Positions 40,667 to 53,400 of a stretch of DNA of 64,000 nucleotides are shown here, one piece after another. How positions within the stretch are numbered: the stretch's first letter is position 1; each line of letters starts with the position of its first letter. The stretch is taken from NCBI GenBank assembly GCA_010356995.1, contig ML996694.1:309224-373223 (forward strand). The letters are read 5' to 3'. Source of the DNA: Trichodelitschia bisporula. Taxonomy: Eukaryota > Ascomycota > Dothideomycetes > Phaeotrichales > Phaeotrichaceae. The notes beneath the pieces were generated by a model that had not been told where the DNA came from, did no database searches, and saw only the letters and a list, made by a program, of their open reading frames with translations. Position numbers and translations under genes: made by a program.

Positions 40667-41691
40667 ATGCGGTACTCTTTCGCTGTCATCGCGGCTGCAG
40701 CGCCTGTTGTGCTGGCCCAAGGTGGCTGCTCCCCGCTGGAGCTCATATACGGTATGCTTGTCGCATTACAGACCCAGCAGAAAGTCCCGGCCTTTTGTTG
40801 ACGAAAGAGTTAGCGCGTGCAACAACCGAGCCTCCGCAAGTCTCTGGAGCTGGTTTCGAGGCAGCAGCGGCGCGGATTTGGTCGAAAGGCTACGGCGCTG
40901 CGGGATACTCGCTGTACACGAACGTGACAAAGCTGATTCCTGGCTCCACAGGATATCCTGTGAACTATCCGGTTTATACATCGTCTCTCTCCATGTATAA
41001 GCGCTGACGACGACAGGCCAGTATGGATCTGAACAACGGTGGATGTGTTGGTGCCAAGGACTGTGAGCAGCCCCTGCCTTTTGTACGAGACATAGAAGCT
41101 GACAGCTAGCAGTGGTTAGACGTCTCGAGGAGCGCAGCAAGGCCTGCCCAAACCAAGTATATGCCCTCGGAGGCCACTCCCAAGGTGGTGCCGTAGTCAC
41201 GGCCGCCGTTCCGCTCATCCCCAAAGAGTTGATTCCACGCATTGTGGCCGTGACCATGTTCGGCAGTCCCCCGTGTAAGGATATTCCGAGCGTCGGGGAC
41301 CGGTGCAAGTCGTTTTGTAATAAGGGCGACAATGTAAGGACCCTCCTTCTCGGCGCAATCTCCAAACTGACATCTCCAGATCTGCGATTCGGGCGCTGGC
41401 GGTAATGGCGGACCGCGCGTGAAGTGCAGCGGCGGCGCTGGCGCTGGTGGGTTTGGCAAGGGAGCGAAGGGTGGAAAAGGACTTGTCAATATCGAGCCAT
41501 TTATGCGGGCCCCCGTCAACGATGTGTGGACCGATGCGTTGCTGCAGCAGCAGTGCGGTGAGGAGGAGAAAGGTCACCCGGTGAAGGGTATGGCTCACAT
41601 GGCTTACAACGCGGATGGATACTACATCCGGGCGGCTGGGTGCTACATTGCGAAAAAGTATAAGGAGCGTGCTGGCGGAGCCGCTGCCTAG
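40667..41691 (+). CDS. Cutinase/acetylxylan-esterase-like secreted hydrolase
   Basis: Five exons, 40667..40751, 40808..40971, 41017..41062, 41113..41333 and 41380..41691; all junctions are GT-AG and in frame; 275 residues. The signal peptide MRYSFAVIAAAAPVVLAQ is followed by CSPLELIYELARATTEPP, the cutinase-family opening that carries the oxyanion hole. Then come VNYPASMDLNNGGCVGAKDL, the nucleophile elbow YALGGHSQGGAVV (catalytic Ser in GHSQG), and CNKGDNICDSG, with the catalytic Asp between cysteines. The expected His is in GHPVKGMAHMAYN. The triad therefore looks whole. A Gly/Lys-rich insert (GAGAGGFGKGAKGGKG) sits between the Asp and His parts. The GHSQG elbow with this opening is closer to the acetylxylan esterase/cutinase-like branch than to classical cutinases; the substrate is not certain. 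Confidence 0.87.
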
Positions 41692-42149
41692 GGGGATCGT
41701 GGTTTGGGACCTGTATATATCGTAAGCCAGAATTCATTTCACTTGACTGCCTTCTTCTTACCGTCTGTGGGCACTCATGCAATTACACCAGTGCATCCCT
41801 TCCTGACCGGCATTCCTGTACTAATGGCTCTCCGGTACCTACGATTTTGATGTGAAGCATGTAGGAATGGTAGCTCGATCTGTCAAAGTGGCATGGATTT
41901 CAGCGTCGCATGGGCCCTTCGGCAATGTGGCGCCTTACGATACTCCCAACGTCATTTCAGGCACTCAGCCTCACGTCTCTACCCTTCTGGGACCTAACAA
42001 CCTCGTACAAACGCAACGTGCCCCCTTGGCATCATTGTCGAGCGGGCCGCTAACCTCACCCTTCCCAAACTTCACCTTCATCCACCTCCGTTTCCCCACC
42101 CCCCCCTCCCCCTACATCTTCTCCATGGAAATACCACCAACCATCTAGC
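41692..42149 (+). promoter_or_regulatory. Intergenic promoter with pyrimidine tract at 42057-42123
   Basis: This interval holds the 3' UTR of the cutinase-like gene and the promoter of the next gene. A run of about 65 nt that is nearly all C and T ends 27 nt before the ATG at 42150, a common core-promoter feature of filamentous fungi. Confidence 0.5.
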
Positions 42150-42825
42150 ATGAACCGCCCAAGCCCGTTTCGCCCTCCTCTAATGGACCACTTCCCTCCC
42201 ACCGAGGACGTCGAGATCGGACCGGCAGTCCCTCCCCCCCGCCCTTCCCCCGAGTTCCCGAGCCGGACCTCAGGCGTGCTCGTCCGGCGCCACTGCGACA
42301 ACTGCAAGGCGCTTCTCCCAATTGACCCATTTGGGTACTACGACAAGGAGTCCAAGATAGCGCCGCCGCTGGTGGTCTCGTGCCCGGAGTGCAACGGCAT
42401 TCCCCCGCACATCCGTCTCAAGCACAAGCAAGCGACGCTTGCTGAGGTGCGCAGTCCATATTCAACCTGAGTGTTCGTTAGCTGACTGCTTGCAGTCGGG
42501 AAAGAATGTCGATCCGGCGGCTAAGATCGAGGAGCTCAAGCGAGCGAATAGGGGTGTGCCGCTGAAGATGTCCGTCATGGTCTCCTACCAGCCGAAGGAA
42601 CTGTGTGAGAAGGAATTCGACAGCATCAAGTGCCCCTTCTCGCTTGAGCGCGCTCTGGAGCTGAAGGAGGACGACGGCAAGCTGACACAAGAGATGTTGG
42701 ACCAAGTGGCTCGGGGATTTGCCAAGAATAAGATGCCTGCTTCTGAGGATGAGATGTCTCTCGATGGAGAAGAGGAAGATGAGGACTTCGATGTCGACAA
42801 CGTGCTTGATCTTGCCGTAGGTTGA
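42150..42825 (+). CDS. Conserved-looking small zinc-ribbon-like protein
   Basis: Two exons, 42150..42446 and 42496..42825, around a 49-nt intron; 208 residues. I do not recognise the family. Residues 47-75 have two CxxC pairs, HCDNCKA and SCPECNG, about 28 residues apart, which could bind one zinc. After the junction come a helical part (AAKIEELKRANRGVPLKMSV), KCPFSLERALELKEDDGKLT and an Asp/Glu-rich tail. There is no signal peptide or membrane span; a nuclear or cytosolic role is likely. An internal Met at codon 12 (MDHFPPTEDVE) is an alternative start. Good splice sites and frame continuity make the gene itself probable. Confidence 0.75.
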
Positions 42826-43525
42826 CAAACATGGTTGATCCTCTCGTATGTATCTCATGACACCAAACTGCAACAATGACTGTCGCGCCTTGGTCACGGA
42901 GAAGCTGTATTGAGAATATGTTCTTCGGGCTCAAATGCTGACGGCTGCGGTATAGCTCACTAGGTCTGACATTCCGGAACGGCTCGGTCAGCTTCTTCGC
43001 TACTCGCCATAGTTCGCCCTACGTACGCCCATGATGTTTGTTTCCTGCATGTCTCCCTTCAATCATGATGGATGATGGACAGGTAGTGGCCAGAGCTGTG
43101 CTCAGAAAGTTAGGAACGTGATAGACATTGCGGCTGTACGTTAGAGCTCTCTGTAATCCATTCGGTTAAACCAACTGGGATACTTACGCAATCCCTTATC
43201 GTGCACTGTCTGGAGTCTGCAGTATCCCGCACTTGCTACTTTGATGAAATATTTCTCAAACTCTCAGTCATTGGATGTGGTGGATAAAAGAGGCTAAGGA
43301 TCAGCCCGGATTGCTCTACACTTGTTCATGGAGGGATATGGCTCCTACGGGACTCCGACACTGGGGCTTTGCAAAGCAGCTGCCAGGCACCTTTGACAAG
43401 AAAGACAAGTCCATTATTCTGCACTAGTCACATGCGCATTGAACGTACTTGATGTTTTTTGGATGTCAATGTCTACTAGTTCTAGGGCACCCGTGTTTCA
43501 CACTACGCACCTACGAACCCGGCTC
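42826..43525. other. 700-nt convergent interval
   Basis: Lies between two stops on opposite strands. No gene or RNA seen; 3' UTRs only. Confidence 0.5.
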
Positions 43526-46500
43526 TTAGATAAAATCAACGTACTGCCCGAACTCTTCAACCAGCCAGTTGTCAATACCTTCAAGCTCGGCGCTTTTTTT
43601 ATTTTCTTCGACTGAGGCCCGCGGAGCGGGAGCTTCCAAAGATGTTACGCCATCGTCCCTATTGATGCTATGAAGAGCATCATCAGGTCCACGCTTCAGA
43701 ATCTTCGCCAAACCGCTAGAGTCCGCACCGTCTGCGCCGTCCAGTATTCCCAACTTCCGCTTCACGCTGCCAACTGTCTTACTATCCGCTGGACTAGCAC
43801 TACTTGCTGCGATGAAAGGTCCCCTATGCGGTTTGCGCTCAGGGATAGCTGGTGCTGGCTCGCGGATTACTGGCCGTGACGGCTTGGCATCATAAAAGCA
43901 GTCGTCTTGAAAGGTCATCTCTTGGGAAGGAGAACCGGAGGTTTGTGTCTCCGGGGGGACGAACAACGGGCCGGAGGAGGCTCGGGGTGGCAAAGAAGGA
44001 ACCGACGAGTCAACCAGGTCAAGGAGCTCGTCATCCAAAAGATAGCTGTCGTCAAACTCAAAGCTGGAGTCGCCATTTGGAAGAGATTGATCATGCGTAC
44101 GGGTTGGCGGGGTATTTTCAGTCTGCTTTCGGTCCTCCGCGACCAATACATGGCCCCGAAGCCCAGAGGAATCACATAACCCTTCAGGATCGCCTGAGGT
44201 AGCTTCAGGTGGCTTCCTTCGACGAAATGCAGACCATTCATCATCAACGGAACAACGCTCCTGCTTCCCAGGGCGGTGCTTCTCTACATGTTTTGCAGTT
44301 GCATGGCGATGAAGCACCTCGAGAGCCTTCCGCCCCTTAGACAATGGTTGAGTTGGAAGAGATTGCGGAATATTCCACTCCTGCGTAAGGTCGATTTCGT
44401 CTACTGGTTGGATAGACCCCAGATTGGCCTTTGAAGACGGTTTCAACTGCGATTGCTTTGCGGATTGCACATGCGAAGACCATTCGTCGGCCTCACTATA
44501 AGTTTCGGCGGGTTCAACTTCAGCAACTGGCTTCTTCGGAGGTCGCGAGGGTCTCGGCGGCCGGTCAAGCCCTTCTCTGCAGCATGGCCCATGCTTGCAA
44601 GCAGTTTTGTCCTTGCACGTATGGGAGCACGCGTATTTACCATTCGGAAGTTGCAATGGCTTCCGAGGCTCTAGAGGTAGGCGGGGAGGGCATTGCTTCT
44701 CCTCACGGTAGCTGTCAATGTGCCGAAACCCGCTGCTTTCGACCTGTGCTGCAGCCTGGAGTAGCTCAGAGTCGGAGACATCATCATCTCCAAACTCTTC
44801 CGATGCACGGCGTCGGGCAGAAATGTTGACGTCCGGCGAAGGGATGCATCCGCTCGATGCATGTGTTTCGTGCTCAATGGAGGACGAGGCTCCCGCATTT
44901 ACTGACTCCAGGGCAGCCTTGCTGGGCCACGCTATTGAGGGGATTGTGGGCTTGATTCTGGCTGTACGTAGAGTCCCAGCTAATAGCGTTAGCAGCCATG
45001 CATATACTGCCCTTCAGACATACCGATGTCATCACACATGACGTAGCACACAATGAACTGGGCTTCACTAGTTAGCTTGACCGGTACTTTGGCACTCGTT
45101 CCGTTCCCAATAGCTTTGGCGCTGGAGAAGGCGAATGGTTAGTCCCTAAAAGCGACTTCCGAGCAATTAACTTACCTCATTCGTGATAGGTGCAGAAGGT
45201 TCCCATCAGAGGTCTCAATCAAGCAAACTAGATAAACAACCTTCCTTTGGAAAATCAAAGGCACGCTCTCGTTCAGAAAGCCGATGTCAGCCCTGACAGA
45301 GACTGTGACACCTTGTCCAGCCTTGAAAGTCTGCTTGGACGTTAGTCGCAGGAGATGAGTTTCGTGGACAACAAACCGGCTTTCCCAAAACTTGAAGAGA
45401 CACTCTGGGCTTGGGAAACGACCTCATGCTGTCAAGAATTTTCATGCCAAACGGCGCTCCTTTCTTAAGAATCGCTTCGATTCTGAGAGCGTCCGTCCCC
45501 TCCAAATCATCCAGAGTAAAAATGCCGGCTTGAGCAAGTTTGTGAACACTCGCAATGCCAATCTTTTCAATTTGGCGGAGCTGCTGAGGCGAATCGTCCC
45601 AGCAGCGAGCACCGAGGCTTCGACACAGCATCAAGGCATTTCGAAGCGCCACGGAATCCTTGGTGAGCGAGAGGAAGTCGATGATGCATCGAATAAGGCG
45701 ATGGACATGCTGGAAAATAAAGCTGGTATCCATACTAAACTGATGCTTGATTCTGGCCGATTCTGCGGTAGTGGGGAGTTCAATCCCGCCCAATTGCGCT
45801 TGAATGACCAAGGAGACCTTGTGAGCTGGGAGGTCCAGATTTCCTGAGAACGGGAACTTGATGTAAATGGAATCGTTCAACTCTTTGTAACATGTCCTTT
45901 CACCGGCGCGCATCCGCAAGTCGTTGAACTCTGCGGCTTGTGCTAATGCCGACAACTAAGACTCAGTCAAAACTGATCAATAAGTGGCGCGTTCGGACTT
46001 ACTATCTCAGACAGCTTTGCTTGAAATGGAAGGGTCCGAAAGGTTAGGGCCGTCTCGAATTTCACGGAGTACCGACCCATCGCCCGACCGAATTCGCTTA
46101 CCGTCCATCTGGTCGCCCCTCGCACAAAATCATACTCACGCAACGACTGGACAGCACGCTGGCAGATCAACTCAAGGCTTTCATCAGGAGCAAGACAGTT
46201 TGAAGCTCCCTTAAGGCGATAATGCCGCGGGTTCGCGCGAAGGCGTACTTGAAGAAAGGTGCCAGCAAGCCACTTCTTTGCCGATGCAAGGTCCGTGATA
46301 GTCCCAAGACCAATCTCAGCATTCTGAAAGCATATTAGTAGAGCCACTGCCACACAGAGAAAGACAGCTACCAGGTGCTCAATAAGATTCAAGTGCAAGC
46401 TTGTGGTGTCAGTCAGGAACAGCGGAGCCGCGAAAAGAGGCTCGCTCACCAACTCTCAAGGATCTCTTCTCCAGTCACCATCTTCTCGTATTGCTTGACC

Positions 46501-48574
46501 TTGTCTTGACGGGTTATTATTACCGCAACAGCACTGGTGTCGTATTGTGGTCGTCCAGCTCGACCCAGCATTTGCATAATTTCCAAGTCTGGGTATTCCT
46601 CAATGACACTGAAGGAAGTGTATCTTACCGTATTCTTGATGATTACCAAGTGGCAAGGGAGGTTCACGCCCATGGCCAGAGTTGAGGTGCAGCAGATCAC
46701 GTTCACAGACCCATTCCGGAAGCCATCCTCGATGCTCCTCCTGTCATCGGGATGGACACCGGCATGATGGAAAGCGACGGCCGATGAGAGCGTGACTTTA
46801 TGTGTGAGCTTCGGTAAACTCGTGAACAGATCGAACTCACCCCGAAGATCGGCATTGGTCGTCATAATTTGTCCGCGCGGTGGCAACCAACACTGTGCCT
46901 CAGGTGGCTTTGAGAGCCACCACTCGGCCAAAACCTTCGCAGTTCTCTCGGTTGACTTCCGATGCATACAAAATATCATGATCGGCTTCTTTTGCGAAAA
47001 CTTCTCGATGATGCTCGGCAGCCTGTGTGCATTAGCATGGAGGAAGGGTGTCGCAAAAAGGGCAGTTCGGCCTCATACTTTGAATCAAGCAGTTTGTCGA
47101 ACCCGAAATCATTCAAGTTTGACGGGAATCCACATATGTTCCTTTGCAGAATCACGGGTCGGTATTCCTCTCCGAAGCGTTCCATTTGCGCAGGCAGGCC
47201 GACGTTAGCGAAATTTCGTCCAAGCCATACCGCAATGTCGTTGGAGTTGGGAACAGTGGCTGATAAGGCTATAAACCGAACGTCTGATCCGATGGACTTC
47301 ATCCGGGCGACAACTGCTTCGAGGGTCGCCCCGCGCTCTTCCTTCACAATGTGCACTTCGTCAATGAGGAACAGCTTCACCATGCCCATAAGCTTCGCAT
47401 GGTCTTGCCACTTGCGGGTTATGTTGTCCCATTTTTCAGGAGTGGTGATAATGATAGATGCATTGCCGACCTGGCGGAGCTCCGACTGCTCAGTGTCACC
47501 GGTGAGCTCAGCGCATCCCAAGCCCAGGGGAGAGAATTTCTTCGACCAGTCCCGGAACCTTTCCGAGCAGAGGGACTTGGTCGGAGCCTGATAGACAACC
47601 TTGTATTCATCTCCGGACTTCGACTGAATGAGTCGGCAAATGGCCAGTTCGAAGATCACAGTCTTGCCGCTGCCCGTGGGTGACGAGAGAACGAAATTGT
47701 CATCAGTCTTCAGAACGGCTTCAAAGCACTTTGATTGTACAGCGTTGAAGTTCGGAAACGGAAAAATCTGTTGAAGACGATCCGGCAGTGACCGGACAGA
47801 TACTAAGCGAGGGCCTTGTATGATTTTCGAAGGAGGTTTAAAGGCGCTTTGTGTGAGGTCGGCAGAAGAAGAGTTTGGCGCTTCAAAGTCAGGCGTAAGA
47901 TCTACTGTTTGCTGCGCTTGAGCATATTTACTTGGAACTTGCTGCTGGAAGGAGGCATGTGCATTCCCGTGATGTCGCCGTTGGCTTCCGATGGGGCTTG
48001 GACTCGATGGGAAAATCGGAGGAGAACTGCGAAAGGATGACGGGTATGCGGTAGAAATACCTTCTAACGTAAGCGACGCCTACCGAATACCCAACTAGAG
48101 CTTACGGAGACGGGGGTTCTGTCGGCGCGAGTACTCCAAATCTAATGTGTAAGCCTCAGGGTCAGTGCATCCGCTGAGAATGGCTAACCGTCGTCATCGA
48201 CTTCAGTTCTACGTTGGATAGTCCTCGCCTCCTGTGGGTCGACCCCATGAACTGGCTCTCTCAGATGAGAAGCGATAAATGTGTCCAAGTGGGAGGAAGC
48301 CAGAGGTTGCTCGCCGTAAGGCCCTGTCCCAGTTAGTGATTTTTTGGTCACAGCGGCCATTAAACTTACCATGCCCATAAGCATCCCGTGCCGACACGAA
48401 GGGTAGAGCGTGGTGAGTCGCCCTGTTCTGGATGCATTCGGGATGGGGGGTCGCTGGCGGTCTGAAGTCGTGTCCAGATTCACTTGATCGGGGCCACAGT
48501 CCTCGCTCAGTCGTGCTTACTGATAAAGTACCGCGAGCCTGGTTTAGCGCGTTAGCGAAGGCATCCTCGTCCAT
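43526..48574 (-). CDS. MER3: Mer3/Hfm1 meiotic DNA helicase
   Basis: Eleven exons: 48574..48370, 48323..48189, 48141..48106, 48063..47079, 47022..46450, 46399..46372, 46323..46003, 45955..45377, 45330..45176, 45121..45024 and 44979..43526. All are GT-AG and in phase; 1522 residues. Mer3/Hfm1 is a 3'-5' Ski2-like helicase that stabilises and extends strand-invasion intermediates for interfering crossovers. Motifs seen: LSSPTGSGKTVIFELAI (Walker A), LIDEVHIV (DEVH box), ALSATVPN, MIFCMHRKST, FHHAGVHPDDR and QMLGRAGRPQYD. They are followed by a winged-helix part and a Sec63 domain (IEKIGIASVHKLAQAGIFTL). The last exon adds about 480 residues of low-complexity tail with a Cys cluster, YACSHTCKDKTACKHGPCC, a zinc-finger-like element known from fungal Mer3. 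Expression is presumably meiotic. The first three exons are short and less certain than the helicase core. Confidence 0.92.
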
Positions 48575-49106
48575 GGCGCTTGCATATGCGATGGTAACTG
48601 TCGAAAGGCAGGTTCAGACTTAGTAGGTCCACCCCATGGTTGAGTAGGGATCTTAGAGCGCTCGAATGCCATGCTGCAAAGCGCATTGCACACGTCACGG
48701 CGATGCTAGATTCGGGAGGCACGACAGACCCCTGGTCCGAAAAGCGGAAAGAGCGAGTAGGATACGGATTTCGACCCCATCTCATGACCAAATGGTTTCG
48801 GAAATTCGATTTGAAGTAAGCTAATCTGTCAGCTCGCATTCCTTGAAAGCTATTAGATACTTTGATGGGAGCAGGTCTCGTCTTCACTGCTTCCGCAATC
48901 TACGTCCAACGCCGTCCGGTGCTTCAACTCCGAAAATCATGACCTTGATGGTACAATACGCACTCTCATATCATGCCACGCCAGCATGATGAGCAAGATA
49001 CCTGCATGGCGGAGCCTGTTCATACCTCAGGCTCACACATAACCCAACACAACCCCGAGAACGCCATGGCCACATTTGAAGCCATATTGCACCGATCCAT
49101 TAATCG
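48575..49106. other. 532-nt interval upstream of MER3
   Basis: Promoter region of MER3 and 3' region of the sugar transporter, both on the minus strand. Nothing else seen. Confidence 0.5.
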
Positions 49107-50445
49107 CTATTCAATCACCCGCTTCTCTGAAAACGCGGGGCTGCGCAGGTCCTCGTAAAACTTGCGGTCCTCATCCATACTCGGTTGCCGGTACTCCGAG
49201 GGCGGCTCATGTTGCATCGTTGGCCTGCGATCAGGGCTGCTGTACAAGTACGTGGCATAAAGAACAATGAGCATTCCCAGAAGGAACTAATCCAAGTCAG
49301 TACCTGTTGTATTGGGACATCGGATAACGTCCTCGATCCAGGCAACTTACATTCATCGTGATTTCGAAATTGAACAGCCAAACGCTCGCGATGAAACTGA
49401 TGACGATACTGATGCTGGTGGCGAAGTTCTTCGCAATGTTGTCGGCGTAATTAACCACCAGTGCTACCAACAGCCCGCCTACGGCCTGGAAAGAAATGGC
49501 CGTCCAGACAACCGAATTGTAGCCCGTAAAGAAGCCATCCTTGGCGATGTTCGCGCCATCCTTGAAGATGACACCAAAGAAGAGAGCTGGGAAGAGCGAG
49601 TAAAACGAGAGTTGCACATTGCGCACCCAAAGTGTAACCTTGGTACTGTCTTTGAGAACCTTTTCAAAGTAGACACCGGCAAGGCCAGAAATCATGCAAG
49701 CGACCCCGACGGCCATGAGACCGACGTAACGGTTCATATCTGGGTGATGGCTAGCGGAAGGCGCCCGTGCGGTGTGCTTCGTCGTCTCAGTGTGCCCACT
49801 CCCGGTGGGTAGTTGTACCACAGCCACACCAGCCATGAGTAGCACCAGCGACACCCATTTCTTCGCGGACAGGCTCCGCTTGAGCATAGTGACGCTGAAG
49901 AGTGCAGTTGTGAGGATCTTCAGTTGATACGTGACTTGAAAAGTAGCTGCATCGAGGTTGCTGACCGCAACGTACTGCAGAGAGTTCTGGAAGGTATATA
50001 GAGCTGCTGGGATGGCGAGCTTCCAGCTGTCGCTCGAAAAGACTTGTGAGAGGAGCGACCTGGTGAGGTCCGATGTGGTTGTGCCGGGGGTGGCATGGCG
50101 CACTGCGTCCAAGTAGGCCACCACTAAGGCAATGCTCAATTTGATGACCTCATTCATGAAGACGGCGGTGGATGTAAGGTAGCGGTGCCCGTCGACGAGC
50201 GGCATGATGCGCGAGTAGTGCATGACCTAAATGGGACGGCCGTCAGAGTTTGCTTTGCTGTATAGCAATAGCAGATGCCAACAGCCGCTACGTACCAGTA
50301 TGAGCGCCGCATTTTGAACTGAAAGCTTCGCCAAACGTCAGAGTGTTCCATCTTATGCAGTTTGCGCGCTGCTCACCGTGGCCAGCGACAAGTAACTCAG
50401 CGGGATGCCCCCGAGCGTCGCGGATCGACGAGAGTCTGAGGACAT
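49107..50445 (-). CDS. Nucleotide-sugar transporter (UDP-galactose / UDP-GlcNAc type)
   Basis: Solid exons are 50296..50318 (on the minus strand), 50226..49351 and 49286..49107. The protein is a ten-span drug/metabolite-type transporter of the SLC35A class: NAALILVMHYSRIMP, ALYTFQNSLQYVAVSNLDAA, TFQVTYQLKILTTALFSVTM, CMISGLAGVYFEKVLKDS, WVRNVQLSFYSLFPAL and NFATSISIVISFIASVWLF are family hallmarks. These carriers exchange UDP-sugars for UMP in the Golgi or ER membrane, feeding glycosylation. The C-terminal tail (RRPTMQHEPPSEYRQPSMDE) is polar and cytosolic. Exon 1 probably starts at the ATG at 50445 (MSSDSRRSATLGGIPLSYLS), but its obvious donor (GTGAGC at 50376) leaves the phase one base out with the 23-nt second exon, so the exact first junction is unresolved. 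UDP-galactose or UDP-GlcNAc cannot be told apart from the sequence. Confidence 0.87.
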
Positions 50446-53400
50446 GACTTAGGGGGGGGATGGAGTAAGATGGTGGTGAATAGCGATGGTTGTCTACCGT
50501 CAACAAGGAGACAGGGGAGTCTGAAGCGGGGGAACGACAAGGCAACGCCGTGAGTTGAGGATAAAGAAGCTATGTTAGGGGACAACACGATGCTTCAACG
50601 AGGAACCATTAGGAGGTAACATGCGGCTGTGAATGTTGGCGGGCTGGAGTTACGTCGCGTTGGTGCGGACAGGGTAGATGAGGAGGCGTTCCCCTCGCCG
50701 CGCGAGGTGAACACCTGAGAAGCGCAAGCCCCAAAAAAAGCCAACGAGTTGGAGAAGCGCCCAGTAATGGACAAGAGCCACTAGGACTCGATCGGCGCTA
50801 TGGCGCTTCCTAACCCCTCTACCCCTGCGTAAATCGGGCTGATTCCAGTGTGCCCAGCGGCCCAGAATCCCGCATTCCAGGAATATCTCTTCGGCTCGTC
50901 GACTCGGAGTCGCGCACGAGTGCACACTCCTCTCCCAACCCGGTCACGTTTAGTCAAGACAAAAGGGTGGCTTTGGCCGGCTGACTTCCGTATCATCTCG
51001 ACTCCTTAACCTTCATCTCCCGTAGTTTATGCGTTCCTACCGCTAACTCGCAATCCTGCGCCTGGAATATCTCTCGGGAGGTCAAAATTTCCCGGACTCC
51101 CTGTGTAACCCGCGTGCGACCAGCTTTCTCCCTTTGTCGTGTTTCGTTCGTCGTGCACCCTCAAGCAAACAGAAGCAAACGAATGCGCAAGTACTCCAAT
51201 GTGGCCTGCGAACGAAGGCACGTTTCCTTGTGCATGAAGCGACACTATCCTTCCGCTCTTCACATTGGACTTCTGTTCTACCTGCCGACACGGTACCATG
51301 TCCTGCTGTTCTCAATGCCCCATTTCACGCTGACATTCTCGCCGTTAACTCATCACAGACATTGTGACCGACGTCGCCACCTCGAGGATTATTATTGATC
51401 ACTACTCCGTATTCCTTCTTAGAAAGGGGATGCGGCGCCCTTGCAGGCTGGCTGAGTATTTTGTTCTAGAAAAGGGGATGACGAGGTTCAGCTTTTTGCC
51501 TCAGGCATCACTTGCACCGTGGCCAAGGCATTTGGGTCGCCGTCGGTCAAAGTCCGCCCTCAACATCTTGCATCGAACTTCGACGTCGCCTGACAATAAC
51601 ATTTGCAGTTCTACCGTCTATCTTTGGAGCTCTATGCCCAACCACAGCGATTGAATCGCGGCGGCTAACCAAAGGCTCCAAGAAACGAGGACTTTCTTCC
51701 CAGCTTCGAGGTCCCGCCTGGCCCTGTTTCCAAAGTTGAGCATCCTCGAACTGAACGAACCGGTTTACAACTCAAGTTGGAACTTATGTGCTTGCTCGCG
51801 CTTTTCCGATGCTCTCTTTATGCCTTCTGCTGCAACGCAAGAGACGTTGATGACCGGAGTCAACCGACTTTGCATCTGTATCTTCCAAGTCACGGCCGTT
51901 CTCGGGTCCTTCTGGAAGTCAAGCATTCGGCTACGCCGGCCCCGGAGATTCGGAACGAAACTCGGAGATATGGCGGAAGCTGGCGTTCCTAATAGGAATG
52001 AAAGCATACCGGGTCCTCTTTGCCGTATGGCAGGTTGATACACTAACAGTCAGGATGGCGTCCGTGACTGCAACAACAATACCACCGAAATTAAGCCTCC
52101 CCTAATCTCGCAAGCTGCATCTTGAGATCCAGATGACGTCCGAAGCTCCGTCGCAGATCACCCGGTCCTTTTTAGGCCCCAGCCTTCGATGGATATTTAG
52201 CAAGCGCCAACCCGCGCGCATGTCCGCTTTTGATGCCAGGGCTTAACGGTGTGAGAAATGTCCGGGATTTAGCTAGTGCCGATGGCCATCCGTTCCGTGG
52301 AGCAGGTAGCTTCTTCGCTGCATAGCGCGACGCTTTTATTGTTCGTTTTCGGTAGACTCTCGGAACAGCCGGCGCACGATCAATCATATCAACGGAAGTT
52401 CCTTTTGCCTTCCAAGATGGAAAATTCCCGGTTCGAAGTCACCATGGAGCACACGTGAACCTCATTGGTAGAGGGCCATCATTACCCGTCGCTCAACTCC
52501 CCAGCACGGACAGTATCTAGACGGCGGCCGGATATAGTGGTTTGCTGCCATGCATTGGTACCCACCAACGTCACCGGAGACTAGCGCCTATGGTTGAGCC
52601 ATGGCATCTGGTCTGTTACCCCGTGTATTCTAGTCCCGCATTTCTCTCCCTGCGCAGATCTTATTCTGACTTCTATCCGTATGGTCTGAGGCTGACTAGT
52701 CATTAAGAGATTCACCGTCATAACCTTTGGTACACTCAGTCCTGAAGCAACGAATGTATATCCTGAGACTTTGTCCAGCTTGCGCAGCCACGAGTTAGAG
52801 GAGCCTTATGAGTGAGAAAGTGCAAACAGTCAATCAGTTTGTCAAGAGTACAAGACACCGAACTACGACACAGTCGCCGCTTCAACCCCTTTCTTGTCCT
52901 ACCCGCCGAGCCACCATGATCATGTTACCCAATCAGACGGCTCGAAACGTTCCGAGAGCCGCTTCCGTTAAGGGTACAGCTTGCGGGATGTTGAGTTCCC
53001 GGGGAATAGAAGCTCTGACGGGGAAGGGCACAAAACTTCCTCTGCGCCCTTGATGTCGCCTTTCGGTCAGCTAACAGGTTCCGAGTTTCCTTCTTTGGAA
53101 GGCGGTGCAGCATTCAGTCTTCGATTTCCGAGGAGAATCAAATGCGCTGCTGATCGACCAGCCGAATTTGTAGTTCACCATATCATGTACGCGGAGTGGG
53201 TTGGGGTGTGACCCCACAGAAAGCTCAGTGTCCATGATCTTCTGGCCTGGGCATTGTCCCAGTCCTTCGCATGGCACCTTTCCATTTCCGATACGGCGAC
53301 AACGGCGTTCAGCACTGACCGGCTGAAGTGGTAATGGACCCGAGATCACTAAGATCCAGCTGGTATCACTTGCCCCGGTCTTAACGCGCAGGAACTCTCA

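Noticed and set aside
52425-52455. CCCGGTTCGAAGTC, a possible tRNA T-arm
   Set aside because: The stem bases on the two sides do not pair and no acceptor or anticodon arm was found.
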